Below are positions 54,310 through 62,792 of a stretch of DNA of 64,000 bases, in pieces. The notes beneath the pieces were generated by a model. The model was not told the DNA's origin, made no database searches, and saw only the letters and a list, made by a program, of their open reading frames with translations. Position numbers and translations under genes: made by a program. This stretch comes from an uncultured Collinsella sp. (GTDB taxonomy: Bacteria > Actinomycetota > Coriobacteriia > Coriobacteriales > Coriobacteriaceae), in contig CAUAAZ010000003.1 in assembly GCA_958427145.1 (NCBI GenBank), forward strand, positions 1-64,000, given 5' to 3'. The stretch's first letter is position 1; every line of letters starts with the position of its first letter.

Positions 54310-54489
54310 AGCGGCACTCCTTCGCTCGATTTCAAACGGATACTAGAGTACCACCGGTCGCAACGGGGTCGAATAGCCCTTTCGAACCGCACCGAATCGG
54401 CAGCCGCCAGACCGGGGTGGATCGCGCGATCAAACCATGCCCTTACCATTTCACAATGATCCGTTTTCCTCCGCCCCCAACGGATCAAT

Positions 54490-54533
54490 AAGAAAAGAGG
54501 GGCCGTCCCGCGCTTGGTGGGACAACCCCTCTG
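54490..54533 (-). terminator. Terminator of the htrA-like gene
   Basis: On the minus strand, AGAGGGGTTGTCCC and GGGACGGCCCCTCT form a stem followed by TTTTCTTATTG. Confidence 0.88.
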
Positions 54534-54558
54534 GCATTGGTATGTGCGAAACGGCTCG

Positions 54559-56025
54559 CTAGAACCCCTGGCCGTAGCCTTGACCCTGGCCCTGGCCCTG
54601 CTGGCCCAGCAGCTCCTCCAGATACTGGCGCAGCTGCTCGTCGGTAATACCGCCGTTGCCGGTATCGGTCGAACTGTCGTCCTGCTGCTGGTTCTGCAGC
54701 TCCTCGTCAGAGCCCAGCTCGACGGTGACCTTCTTCTCGTCCTTGCCGCGCATAAGCGTGATCTCGACCTTCTCGCCCACCTCGTGGCTGCGCAGTGCGA
54801 TGATCAGGCCATCGGCGCTCGTGATCTCGTCGTCGCCCAGCTTGGTGATGACGTCGCCCTCCTGAATTCCGGCCTTAGCAGCAGGACCATCCTCAACGAC
54901 GCTCGCCACATACGCGCCGCTATCGGTGCTCAGCTTGTTGGTACGGGCGTTGAGCGCGTTGACGCTCGAAAGCGTAGCGCCCAGGTACGGATGAACCGGC
55001 GTCTTGCCGTCGATGATCTGGTCGGCAATGTTCTTGGCGTAGTTAACGGGAATAGCAAAGCCCACGCCCGAGCTGGAGCCCGAGTAGCTCTCGATGAGCG
55101 AGTTGATGCCCACGAGCTCGCCGTTGTCATTGACGAGCGCGCCGCCGGAGTTGCCCGGGTTGATGGCGGCATCGGTCTGGATCATGTTGGCATAGATGGT
55201 GTTGCCGCTGGTAGAGCTCATGGCCGTGGAGCGATACAGCGCCGACACAATGCCCGTAGAGACAGACTGCTCGTTGCCGAAGGGCGAGCCGATGGCCATG
55301 ACCCACTCGCCCACGTTGAGCTTGGAGGAGTCGCCGATCTCGATCGGCGTGAGCTTGGAGGCGTCAGCATCCTTGAGCTTGATGACGGCTAGGTCGCTCG
55401 AAGCATCGTTGCCCACGAACTCGGCCTCGTAGGTGGTGCCGTCGTCCATGGTCACCACGTACTGGTCGTAGCCGTCGACCACGTGGTTGTTGGTGAGGAT
55501 GTGACCCTCGGTATCGAGCACAACGCCCGAACCGACGCTGCCCGAGCTATCCGACTCGTCAGCAGACTGCGAAAGCGAGCCATTCTGGCTGCCGCTCGAA
55601 GTGGCGGTGATGGAAACCACGGAGGGCAACGCCTTGGCAGAAACGGCCTCGGCCAGCGTGGTGTCCTCGGAGTCGATGGTGATCTTTTGCGTCGACGAAC
55701 CCGAAGCACCCGCCGTCACGGCATTCTTGCCGCCGCCAATGTTGAGCGTGCCGCTCATAATGAGCGCGATGACCAGCAGGGCTCCGCAGGCACAGCCGGC
55801 GAGTGCCGTAATAAAGATCGGCAGCTTTTTGGTCTTGGTCTTGACCACCGTGTGCTTGTTCACGACCTGCTGGCTGCCCAGCGGCTTGCCGGTCTGTGTG
55901 TCGTAGGCCTGCACGTAGGGAATGTTACTGTCGGCAGGCGTCGACTCCACCTGCACACGCGGCTGCTGCTGGGTCTCGCCAGCGTTGCCCGCATCCTGGG
56001 GACGCTGGGAATCGTTCTCGCTCAT
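54559..56025 (-). CDS. HtrA/DegP-like membrane-anchored serine protease
   Basis: 488 residues: a Gln-rich cytoplasmic start, one membrane helix (about 69-91), a trypsin-like domain and a PDZ domain. The catalytic triad is His181 in ILTNNHVVDG, Asp211 in SDLAVIKL, and the Ser in NPGNSGGALVNDNG near residue 295. The PDZ (VASVVEDGPAAKAGIQEGDVI) precedes a Gln/Gly-rich tail. The ATG at 56025 has AAAGGA upstream. This is the actinobacterial/Firmicute layout for envelope protein quality control. It is monocistronic. Confidence 0.95.
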   Translation of the reverse strand: MSENDSQRPQDAGNAGETQQQPRVQVESTPADSNIPYVQAYDTQTGKPLGSQQVVNKHTVVKTKTKKLPIFITALAGCACGALLVIALIMSGTLNIGGGKNAVTAGASGSSTQKITIDSEDTTLAEAVSAKALPSVVSITATSSGSQNGSLSQSADESDSSGSVGSGVVLDTEGHILTNNHVVDGYDQYVVTMDDGTTYEAEFVGNDASSDLAVIKLKDADASKLTPIEIGDSSKLNVGEWVMAIGSPFGNEQSVSTGIVSALYRSTAMSSTSGNTIYANMIQTDAAINPGNSGGALVNDNGELVGINSLIESYSGSSSGVGFAIPVNYAKNIADQIIDGKTPVHPYLGATLSSVNALNARTNKLSTDSGAYVASVVEDGPAAKAGIQEGDVITKLGDDEITSADGLIIALRSHEVGEKVEITLMRGKDEKKVTVELGSDEELQNQQQDDSSTDTGNGGITDEQLRQYLEELLGQQGQGQGQGYGQGF

Positions 56026-56054
56026 GGCTGCGATCCTTTCGTCAAATAACCAAA

Positions 56055-56078
56055 GGCCCGCCAAACATGTGGCGGGCC
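56055..56078. terminator. Hairpin upstream of the htrA-like gene
   Basis: Perfect stem GGCCCGCC / GGCGGGCC with an 8-base loop, between the secreted-protein cassette and the protease gene. On the minus strand it is followed by TTTGG, so it may end the cassette transcript. Confidence 0.5.
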
Positions 56079-56197
56079 ATCATTGTTCACGTTGAGTTGT
56101 ACCCCAAGCTGGGCAGTCCCGAGCACTAGATGCCAAGATTTCAGCTTTGCTTAAGTAATGACATGCTTATAAGCCAATTCGTTTTATGCCGTCATGT

Positions 56198-56782
56198 CTA
56201 TTCGATATAACAGTCGATAGCAAAACTATATGTTGAATCGTTAATAAAGTCCGTAATCGTCGCACCCATGCCTGATCCGCACGTCCACTTATCTTTCTCC
56301 GCGTCGTATGGCGTTGGCCCCCACCCCGTTTCATATGATGCTTCGCTTTCCGTGAAGTTATTCATCACGTATTTATCCTTCTGCATGAGCGCGTACCAAG
56401 CGTTTGCATACATCACAAGCGGATCGGTTTGGACTATCGAGTACTTTCCGGAACGAATCTCAATTTCTGTTTTATCGTTAAAATAAGCGACCGTGAGCTC
56501 AATCTTGGCAAGCAGCGGCAACGTTTCATCTGATTCCCTCTGGATTGTTATGACATCACCGGCCATAGCGTCCGCAGACACAATTTCGCTCTCTGGCGTG
56601 AAAATAGTCTCTCTGCTTCTTGTTCGCGTTTTTTCATTGCCATTTTCATCTCGGACCACCGTGTCGACCACGAGCGTCAATCGCTTCCGAGCGTCCGGCA
56701 ACTCCACGGCTTCTGCCATCCCAGCTCGCATCAAAATAGGAGCCCCTGCCATCAGACCTAAAAACTGCTTTCTATCAATCAT
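56198..56782 (-). CDS. Unknown secreted protein
   Basis: 194 residues, not recognised. The N-terminus (FLGLMAGAPILMRAGMAEA) is a plausible signal peptide without a lipobox. The rest is rich in beta strands and polar residues, with two cysteines (KDKWTCGSGMG and FAIDCYIE). AAGGGG lies 8 bases before the ATG. It is the last gene of a three-gene AT-richer cassette after a secreted cysteine protease and a small membrane protein; this setting suggests a cell-surface or secretion role. Confidence 0.7.
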   Translation of the reverse strand: MIDRKQFLGLMAGAPILMRAGMAEAVELPDARKRLTLVVDTVVRDENGNEKTRTRSRETIFTPESEIVSADAMAGDVITIQRESDETLPLLAKIELTVAYFNDKTEIEIRSGKYSIVQTDPLVMYANAWYALMQKDKYVMNNFTESEASYETGWGPTPYDAEKDKWTCGSGMGATITDFINDSTYSFAIDCYIE

Positions 56783-56803
56783 TCTTCATTCCCCTTGTCT
56801 ACT

Positions 56804-57157
56804 TTATTTGACTTTCTCAGCTGAATGGGGATACAGAACAGTCCCGTCAAGTTCCTTATCTTCCACAAAAACTAGAATCCATTTATCACCTGCTTTCAAC
56901 CCTGAGACATATCCGGAACTTGACTTACGGCGCATATCGATTTTCTTACGGCAACCACTTGGCATAAGCGCCTCAAATTGCCCGTTATGAATATCCGACA
57001 GCGTCTGTACTTCAACTGAAATATGTTCGTCATCTTTTCCACCAACGACCGAGGGGCTCGGTTGATAGGCCGCGACAACCAATATCCCAAGAAATGCGCA
57101 AAGAAGCCCCAGCGTTTTACGTATGCGTTTTCTATCATCTTCGCCGTCACTCTCCAC
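56804..57157 (-). CDS. Unknown small membrane-anchored protein
   Basis: 117 residues, not recognised. A membrane helix (TLGLLCAFLGILVVAAY) follows a charged start. The extracellular part has one Cys (MPSGCRKK) and KAGDKWILVFVEDKELDG, resembling small secreted OB- or beta-barrel-like domains. I chose the GTG at 57157 because AAGGGA lies 6 bases upstream; the ATG at 57172 in the same frame is an alternative. The gene overlaps the protease stop by 11 bases and is cotranscribed with it. Confidence 0.65.
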   Translation of the reverse strand: MESDGEDDRKRIRKTLGLLCAFLGILVVAAYQPSPSVVGGKDDEHISVEVQTLSDIHNGQFEALMPSGCRKKIDMRRKSSSGYVSGLKAGDKWILVFVEDKELDGTVLYPHSAEKVK

Positions 57158-58274
57158 AATACGTCCCTTCATGCGATATATAAATCGTTGTGTCATATGG
57201 AAGAAAACGCAGCTGATTGAACCAACCGTCCCAGACAACAAGCATATATTTCTTATCATTTGAATATGTATTATGCATAGCCACATATCCCGCAACAGCC
57301 ATCGCATGAGCGTCATGGCTTGACCTGAGAGTCCCAGAAAAAATACTGAGATTTCCAGAATCTGCAGTTGCCCTGAAAGAATCCCAAGATGGATACCAAG
57401 CAAATGATGTCTCAAGCCTTTTCCCGCGTCTAGCACAGAACTCCTTAATAGCCGGGGCAGCATTTGGAGATGGAGTCCTTCCTTGGGTAAAGTAAAGGCC
57501 CGTAGCTTGATCAAATGACTTATTTGGATCGCCGGATGTTCCCGATAACTGCCAAAGCTCATGATATAAGTCTGGCAATTTGAGCCGGTTTAGCGTTACA
57601 TAATGGCTGCTTACCGCAAACATTGCAGACACATCGCAAGCATAGGTCCCCGTTTCTTTAATAACCTCTGATTGTGTAGGCGTTATCATCCCTGAAATTG
57701 TTTTACTTGCGTCAATGACATATCCTTGCTTATACAGGTCTTTGGGCGATACGAAAACATCCTCGAACCTGCCTGGAGATCCGCTGCGGCTATTTCCCAC
57801 AGAAAACACCGCTGTTGACCGGCATCCCTTCTCATCTAAAACAACGTTATTATCCAGATCTGCAATACCAAAAGACAGCTCGTCAAATTTCAAAGCAACG
57901 ATGTCATCTTGGGATGCGAGAAGAGCTATTTCATCGCTTGTATTCTCAATGGGCATAGGGGCGTTCGGAGCCAAGCAGTATTCGCTGATCCACCAAGATC
58001 GCTCTGAATCAAATACGACGTAGCCATAGTTAACGTCATCCCGCTTCGCGCGAACGATATACCCGATTGATTCCCCATCGGAATTCACCATTTTTACTGG
58101 GTCACAAGCGGTCACCGGCTCATCCGATACGTCATCAAAGAAAGCTTGCGCTTGCTCCACAGCTATTTGCGGTGTGACACGAACCAAGTCGTCGTCTCCA
58201 AAAACCAACCTTGGAGACATCAGGGCGGCAAGCAATACTATGAATCCGACAATCACCTTTCTCGAATAACGCAT
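57147..58274 (-). CDS. Secreted papain-like cysteine peptidase (C10/C39-like)
   Basis: 375 residues. The signal peptide (RKVIVGFIVLLAALMSPRLV) is followed by an N-terminal ~150-residue region of pro-domain type with GYIVRAKRDDVNYGYVVFDS. The putative catalytic Cys lies in TGTYACDVSAMFAVSSHY, a C-x4-A-F pattern like C10/C39 peptidases, and the His in SSHDAHAMAVAGYVAM, followed by a tryptophan-containing strand (MLVVWDGWFNQ). GGAGG lies 5 bases before the ATG at 58274. First gene of the AT-richer cassette. The family level is uncertain because the Cys region is divergent, and activity is unproven. Confidence 0.7.
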   Translation of the reverse strand: MRYSRKVIVGFIVLLAALMSPRLVFGDDDLVRVTPQIAVEQAQAFFDDVSDEPVTACDPVKMVNSDGESIGYIVRAKRDDVNYGYVVFDSERSWWISEYCLAPNAPMPIENTSDEIALLASQDDIVALKFDELSFGIADLDNNVVLDEKGCRSTAVFSVGNSRSGSPGRFEDVFVSPKDLYKQGYVIDASKTISGMITPTQSEVIKETGTYACDVSAMFAVSSHYVTLNRLKLPDLYHELWQLSGTSGDPNKSFDQATGLYFTQGRTPSPNAAPAIKEFCARRGKRLETSFAWYPSWDSFRATADSGNLSIFSGTLRSSHDAHAMAVAGYVAMHNTYSNDKKYMLVVWDGWFNQLRFLPYDTTIYISHEGTYCGE

Positions 58275-58402
58275 TTCTTCCTCCATCCGTGCAGTAGGGA
58301 GATACGGTAACTAAATGATATTCGTGAGATAGTGTTATACGTTTGATATTGTTTTTACTGACCCACTTTAAATCGGTGAAAGGTCTTCTTCTCGCCCTAA
58401 AG

Positions 58403-58435
58403 GAGAAAAGGGTACTGGAGAAATCTCCGGTACCC
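58403..58435 (-). terminator. Terminator of the glnA-like/glnR-like operon
   Basis: On the minus strand, GGGTACCGGAGA and TCTCCAGTACCC pair around TT and are followed by TTTTCTCC. Confidence 0.88.
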
Positions 58436-58456
58436 TCACATTCCTCTATTTACTTG

Positions 58457-59119
58457 CTAGTCCTTAAACAGATAGCCCACGCCGCGGACGGTGGTGATAT
58501 GTGCCGCGATCTGCGGGCCCACCTTGGAGCGGATGCGTCGAATGTGCACGTCGACGGTGCGCGTGCCGCCGCAGTACTCAAAGCCCCATACGCGGTGCAG
58601 CAGCACCTCGCGGCTGTAGGCGCGGTTGGGGTGCGTCGCCAAAAAGCTCAGTAGCGAGTACTCCATCAGCGTCAGGTCGATGGGCTCATCGTCGAGCGTC
58701 ACCTGGTAGGTTGCCAGGTTGATCTCGAGGTTATCGATGTTGAGCACGTCGTCGGCGGTGACGGTCTCCTCCTCGCCCATCAGGCGCTGCGCACGAGCCT
58801 TAAGCTCGTTGGGCGTCGCCGTGGGGCATACAAAGTCGGCATGTGCGTGATTCGGCAGGCGCAGGGTACCGAGCGCCTCGTCGTCGACGATCACCAGCAT
58901 GGGGACGCCGCCGCGGTCGTCGAGCCATTTGGCAATCTGATCGATGCGGTCGCTGCGGATGCCATCGGAATCGAGAATCAGCAGGTCAAAGTCGTGCGCT
59001 GCAGTCGGCGAATCGGGGGTTGCCAGGCTCACCTCGACACCCAGGGTGGTCGTCAAGCTGCGGGCAAACTCGTGGAAGCGCGTCGTGCGCGCCATGAACA
59101 GGGCACTCTTTTCGGACAT
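58457..59119 (-). CDS. OmpR-family GlnR-like transcriptional regulator
   Basis: 220 residues. The C-terminal ~100 are an OmpR winged helix (LTLMEYSLLSFLATHPNRAYS ... TRTVDVHIRRIRSKVG ... ITTVRGVGYLFKD). The N-terminal receiver-like domain has DLLILDSDG but lacks the acidic pocket of true receivers near its start, like the atypical actinobacterial GlnR. I chose the ATG at 59119 with GGAGG upstream. No sensor kinase gene is adjacent. It is the second gene of an operon with a glutamine synthetase-like protein, and a GlnR-box pattern lies before glnN and, as a half box, before this operon. Role in nitrogen control is inferred. Confidence 0.75.
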   Translation of the reverse strand: MSEKSALFMARTTRFHEFARSLTTTLGVEVSLATPDSPTAAHDFDLLILDSDGIRSDRIDQIAKWLDDRGGVPMLVIVDDEALGTLRLPNHAHADFVCPTATPNELKARAQRLMGEEETVTADDVLNIDNLEINLATYQVTLDDEPIDLTLMEYSLLSFLATHPNRAYSREVLLHRVWGFEYCGGTRTVDVHIRRIRSKVGPQIAAHITTVRGVGYLFKD

Positions 59120-59169
59120 ATCGGCCTCCAAAGAAATGAGCTCAATCGTACTGGAACAAGCCAGCGCGA

Positions 59170-60507
59170 TTAGGAGTTCGCCAGGTAGTGCTTGATCTCC
59201 CACTCGGTGATCGTAGACTCAAATTTATGCCACTCGTCGCGCTTCTTTTTGAGGAAGAAGCTATGGATGTGCTCGCCGAGGGCATCCTTCATAAACTGCG
59301 AGTCCTCAAACACGTCGAGCGCCTCTTTGAGCGAACGCGGCAGCGGCGTGTAGCCGGCCTCGACCATCTGGCGGTCGGTAAGCTTGAGCGTCTCGGCCGT
59401 TGCCTCGGGCGGGAGCTCCAGCTTGCGCTCGATGCCGTCCAGACCAGCCGCCAGCGTGACGGCGTTGACCAGATACGGGTTGGCCATGGGGTCGGGACTG
59501 CGAAGCTCGATGCGCGTGGACAGCTGCTTGCCGGGCTTGTAGACCGGGATGCGGACCATGCTCGCGCGGTTGCGCAGACCCCACGTGGCGTACTGCGGCA
59601 CGGAGTCGCCGCCCGTGGTGATGCGCTTGTATGAGTTTACCGTGGGGTTGGTGATGGCGCTGATCTCGCGCGCGTGCGCCAGGATACCGGCCATGTAGTG
59701 TTTGGCGATGTCGGAGAGATGGTACTTCTCGTCGTCCTCGCCCCAAAAGACGTTGTTGCCGTCGTGGTCGAATAGCGACTGGCACAGGAACATAGCACTG
59801 CCGTCCTCGCCTGCCAACGGCTTGGGCATAAAGGAGGCGTGGCAACCGCTCTCGTAGGCCTGCTGCTTAATGATGAGCTTGGCCGTGGTGATGGCGTCGG
59901 ACATGCTCAGGGCCTCGGCGTGGCGCAGGCTCATGCCGTGCTGCGAGCGGCCGGCGGCGTGGAAGGTGTACTCCACGGGCACGGACATCTTCTCGAGCGT
60001 GAGGACCGTGTTGCGGCGCAGGTCGCGGGCGGCGTCACTCACTGAAAGATCGAAGTAGCCCACGTTGTCGAGCGGTTCGGGGGTGTGCTCGTCGGGGAAG
60101 TAGTAATACTCCAGCTCGGCGCCCACGTTGAGCAGATAGCCAGCCTTCTCGGCCTTGCGGAACATGCGGCGCAGGGCATCGCGCGGGTCGCCGGCAAACG
60201 GCTTGCAATCGGGAGTGCACACGTCGCAGAACACACGGGCGACGCCGTTGTGGCTCGGGCGCCACGGCAGGATCTGGAAGGTCGAAGCATCGGGAAACGC
60301 CAGCATGTCGGCTTCCTCGGGCGTGGCAAAGCCCTCGATGGCGGAGCCGTCAAAGCCAATACCCTCCTCAAAAGCGACCTCGAGGTCCTCGGGGCTAATG
60401 GCAAAGTTCTTGAGGCGGCCGAGAATGTCGACAAACCACAGACGCACAAAGCGGATGTCACGCTGCTCTACGGAGCGGAGTACGTAATCGATGTTCTGCT
60501 GGTTCAT
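59170..60507 (-). CDS. Type I glutamine synthetase homologue with lost metal ligands
   Basis: 445 residues, clearly of the GSI fold: FVDILGRLKNFAIS, IGFDGSAIEGF, TNPTVNSYKRIT, NRASMVRIP, and RIELRSPDPMANPYLV are present. Glu131, Glu133 and Glu334 match canonical metal ligands. But the HHE...QHE segment reads FHAAGRSQHG, giving Ala184 and Gly191 in place of two ligand glutamates, and GSGMHCNQSL reads GSAMFLCQSL, giving Phe240 in place of the ligand His. Glutamine synthesis is therefore doubtful. It could be a regulatory pseudoenzyme or a ligase with another substrate. Operon with the GlnR-like gene, 50 bases apart; SD GGGGAG. Confidence 0.88.
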   Translation of the reverse strand: MNQQNIDYVLRSVEQRDIRFVRLWFVDILGRLKNFAISPEDLEVAFEEGIGFDGSAIEGFATPEEADMLAFPDASTFQILPWRPSHNGVARVFCDVCTPDCKPFAGDPRDALRRMFRKAEKAGYLLNVGAELEYYYFPDEHTPEPLDNVGYFDLSVSDAARDLRRNTVLTLEKMSVPVEYTFHAAGRSQHGMSLRHAEALSMSDAITTAKLIIKQQAYESGCHASFMPKPLAGEDGSAMFLCQSLFDHDGNNVFWGEDDEKYHLSDIAKHYMAGILAHAREISAITNPTVNSYKRITTGGDSVPQYATWGLRNRASMVRIPVYKPGKQLSTRIELRSPDPMANPYLVNAVTLAAGLDGIERKLELPPEATAETLKLTDRQMVEAGYTPLPRSLKEALDVFEDSQFMKDALGEHIHSFFLKKKRDEWHKFESTITEWEIKHYLANS

Positions 60508-60572
60508 GTCGCTCCCCTTTCTTTCGGGCGGGTTTCGACTGGTCTATATCGCAGATACTATCGCAGAAAAAT

Positions 60573-60588
60573 GTTTCCGCAGGGTTAA
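60573..60588 (-). promoter_or_regulatory. Half GlnR box upstream of the glnA-like gene
   Basis: On the minus strand, TTAAC-n6-GAAAC, about 65 bases before the start codon. It fits the second half of the GlnR pattern with one mismatch. A further GAAAC-n6-GAAAG lies nearer the start. Weak on its own; supported by the regulator being in the same operon. Confidence 0.35.
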
Positions 60589-60640
60589 AGCGTATCAAGC
60601 GCTCAAAAAACGTTCGCGAACAGGCGGGTATGACAAGTAA

Positions 60641-61012
60641 CTATCGCTCGGATTCGGAGACAATTTGTCTACAGGCTCGTTCCAGCGCAGGGAACTCCAT
60701 CGTCACTGCATCCCAAACAACCGAGCGGTCGACATTGCCGTAATCATGCGCAAGATAATTTCTCATGCCGATAATTCCACGCCATTCAATTTCGGGATGA
60801 AGCCGCTGCGAGCGTTCCGACAACTTGCCCGCCTCTTCCGTCACCCTAAGCGCACACATCAAAAGGGAGTCCGCCAACGCCCTCGTCCGCACGTCATTCG
60901 CATGCAGAAACTGGTCCTCAGTGATATCAAAAACCTTGATGCGCTCGTTCGTTTCAGAGATGGCATCCAAAACCTCTTGGGCGCGAAGGCTGTCTGACTT
61001 ACGCGCGATCAT
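60641..61012 (-). CDS. HEPN-domain toxin (HepT-like)
   Basis: 123-residue HepT-family protein, a metal-independent RNase or other nucleic-acid-targeting toxin kept in check by MNT proteins. The catalytic signature is RNYLAHDYGNVD (RX4-6H, then Y). It starts 14 bases before the end of the MNT gene, so the two are translationally coupled. It is the second gene of the pair. Confidence 0.9.
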   Translation of the reverse strand: MIARKSDSLRAQEVLDAISETNERIKVFDITEDQFLHANDVRTRALADSLLMCALRVTEEAGKLSERSQRLHPEIEWRGIIGMRNYLAHDYGNVDRSVVWDAVTMEFPALERACRQIVSESER

Positions 61013-61493
61013 AAAGGATCACTCCTTCGCGCTCGATTACCGCGGCAAGATCGTCATCAAGATAGTCACTCGAGACGAGGTCAACCTGCCTCCCGGTCTC
61101 TTTGCGCACCGTCTCACCAAACGCCGACAACGCGAAAAGACCGAAGCCCCGCTCGCGATCGACTTCGAGACGCAAGTCAATATCACTATCGGCATGCGCC
61201 TCGCCACGGGCATACGAACCAAAAAGAATCACGGTTTTGATGGCGGGAATCGAGATGGCCGCCTCGCGGACGGCGGACTCAATCTGGGCAGTATCCAAAA
61301 TGCCCGTCGCGGCGCTTTCGCTCGCAGAGCTTTTACCAAGTGAAGGAACAAACGGCAGAGAGCGCTCGCGCAGCATCTGCCTCATAAACATATTGACCGC
61401 AACAGACGAAGTCATGCCAAGCTCTTCGCACAGTTCGGCAAATGAGTCTTTAATTGACGAGTCCACTCGCACACTCAGCACAGACGCAGCCAT
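60999..61493 (-). CDS. MNT nucleotidyltransferase antitoxin fused to a RelB/DinJ-like ribbon-helix-helix domain
   Basis: 164 residues. The N-terminal ~45 (ASVLSVRVDSSIKDSFAEL and the TSSVAVNMFMRQML helix) resemble RelB/DinJ ribbon-helix-helix antitoxins. The C-terminal ~100 form a minimal nucleotidyltransferase with ILFGSYARGEAHADSDIDLR (GSx9DxD). In MntA-HepT systems the MNT domain modifies HepT to inactivate it. The extra DNA-binding domain could allow autoregulation. AGGAGGT precedes the start; a GACATTGTC palindrome lies at 61509-61517 in the short gap upstream. Confidence 0.88.
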   Translation of the reverse strand: MAASVLSVRVDSSIKDSFAELCEELGMTSSVAVNMFMRQMLRERSLPFVPSLGKSSASESAATGILDTAQIESAVREAAISIPAIKTVILFGSYARGEAHADSDIDLRLEVDRERGFGLFALSAFGETVRKETGRQVDLVSSDYLDDDLAAVIEREGVILYDRA

Positions 61494-61535
61494 GGATACC
61501 TCCTGTATGACATTGTCTATATATTATCACACAGG

Positions 61536-62558
61536 CTAGCGCGAGGTCGATGCGCGGTGTTCGATGTGGCCGGGGATCTCGATGCGCTTGGGGGCGAGCT
61601 TTGCGGCCTCGCCCACGGTGGTGGTAACAACATCGATGCGCTCGGACAGGCGCTCGACTACGCGCTCGGCAATGGTAAGGGTGTCTTGCGCTGCCGTGGT
61701 CACACCGCCAAAGAGCACATGGTTCCAGGGGTAGTCGTCAAACGTCGCGATTTTGAGCCCCGCCGGCAGCGAGGGACCAAGCTGCGCCAGCGCCTCGGTC
61801 AGGCGCAGGAAGACCAGGCCGTTGACAGCAATGAGGCCGAGCTTTTTGCCTGCATAGCCGCGGATGGTCTCGTCCAAGCGGCCGACGCCCGAGGCGCCAC
61901 CGTCGGCCAGAGTGACGACCTCACCCGCAAGGCCGCGTCGCGAAAGTTCGTCGGCAAAGGCCTCGGCACGCTCGCGACGCACGGGGCTGTCGTCGCTTGC
62001 CTCGGTGAGCAGGCACAGGCGCTCGCTGCCAGCGGCGGCGAGCTCGTCTACCAAGCCGGCGACCAGCTCACGGTTGTTAGATGTCACTAGATCGACACCG
62101 CCGTCGGCAACGTCGCGGTCGAGCAGCACGACGGGCAGACGTCCCGCTGCCGCGGCGATCGCCTCGTCATTGCCTCCGCAGGTGTTGACGACCAGGCCGT
62201 CCACGCCAGCATCGATAAGTCTGGTGAGCGACTCCGCTTCCTTAGCGGGGTCGTTGCCGCTAATGGCCGTCATGAGCGAGCAGCCGCGCGCGGCGGCGCT
62301 GACGGAAAGCCCTTCGAGCATGGCGCTGGAGAACGGGTTGGCGATGTCGGCCAGGATCACGCCGATGAGGTTGGTGCGCGAGCTGCGCAGATTGCGCGCG
62401 GCGGCACGCGGGCGATAGCCGGTGCGCTCGATAACCGCCGCGATGCGAGCACGGGTTTCCTCGGTCATTTGCCCGGGGCGGTTGTTGAGGTAGCGCGAGA
62501 CCGTGGCCGGACTCACGCCCGCCTCGGCGGCAATGTCCTTGATTCTCATCTGCGCCAT
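61536..62558 (-). CDS. LacI-family transcriptional regulator
   Basis: 340-residue repressor. The HTH reads RIKDIAAEAGVSPATVSRYL with the hinge helix RAAARNLRSSRTNLIGVIL. The periplasmic-binding-like effector domain follows (DIANPFSSAMLEGLS ... VVLLDRDVADGGVDLVTSNN ... IATFDDYPW). I chose the ATG at 62558, where GGGGTGCG is a modest site. It is divergent from a PfkB kinase, with LacI-type operators between, so it probably controls that sugar-acid or sugar kinase and itself. Confidence 0.93.
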   Translation of the reverse strand: MAQMRIKDIAAEAGVSPATVSRYLNNRPGQMTEETRARIAAVIERTGYRPRAAARNLRSSRTNLIGVILADIANPFSSAMLEGLSVSAAARGCSLMTAISGNDPAKEAESLTRLIDAGVDGLVVNTCGGNDEAIAAAAGRLPVVLLDRDVADGGVDLVTSNNRELVAGLVDELAAAGSERLCLLTEASDDSPVRRERAEAFADELSRRGLAGEVVTLADGGASGVGRLDETIRGYAGKKLGLIAVNGLVFLRLTEALAQLGPSLPAGLKIATFDDYPWNHVLFGGVTTAAQDTLTIAERVVERLSERIDVVTTTVGEAAKLAPKRIEIPGHIEHRASTSR

Positions 62559-62622
62559 AACGCACCCCGTTTCCCAATTGTCGGCGATCTGAGCCATTTT
62601 AGGCATTTTTTAAAAATCTCGG

Positions 62623-62687
62623 TTGCAAAACGCTGTAGGTGAGTATACTACAACTCGAAACGAAACCGATTTCGTAAACCGATTTCG
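62623..62687 (+). promoter_or_regulatory. LacI-type operators and promoter of the sugar kinase gene
   Basis: CGAAACCGATTTCG (62661-62674) and GTAAACCGATTTCGG (62674-62688) repeat AAACCGATTTCG with 13-bp spacing; each is a near palindrome of LacI-family type. A TTGCAA (62623) and TATACT (62644) lie just upstream with a short 15-bp spacer, so operators would overlap the transcription start. Confidence 0.6.
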
Positions 62688-62792
62688 GTGAGCGTTGGCA
62701 CGCAGGTGCAAAGACGCACCCTACCGTCTTGGCACCTCCGTGCCAACGCCATATCAAAGGTGTACGCACGAGCAAGAAGGAGCTGCGCGACC

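Noticed and set aside
56804..57562. 252-residue version of the small membrane protein
   Set aside because: Most of it overlaps the protease gene in another frame; only the part after about 57172 has a membrane helix and a plausible start.
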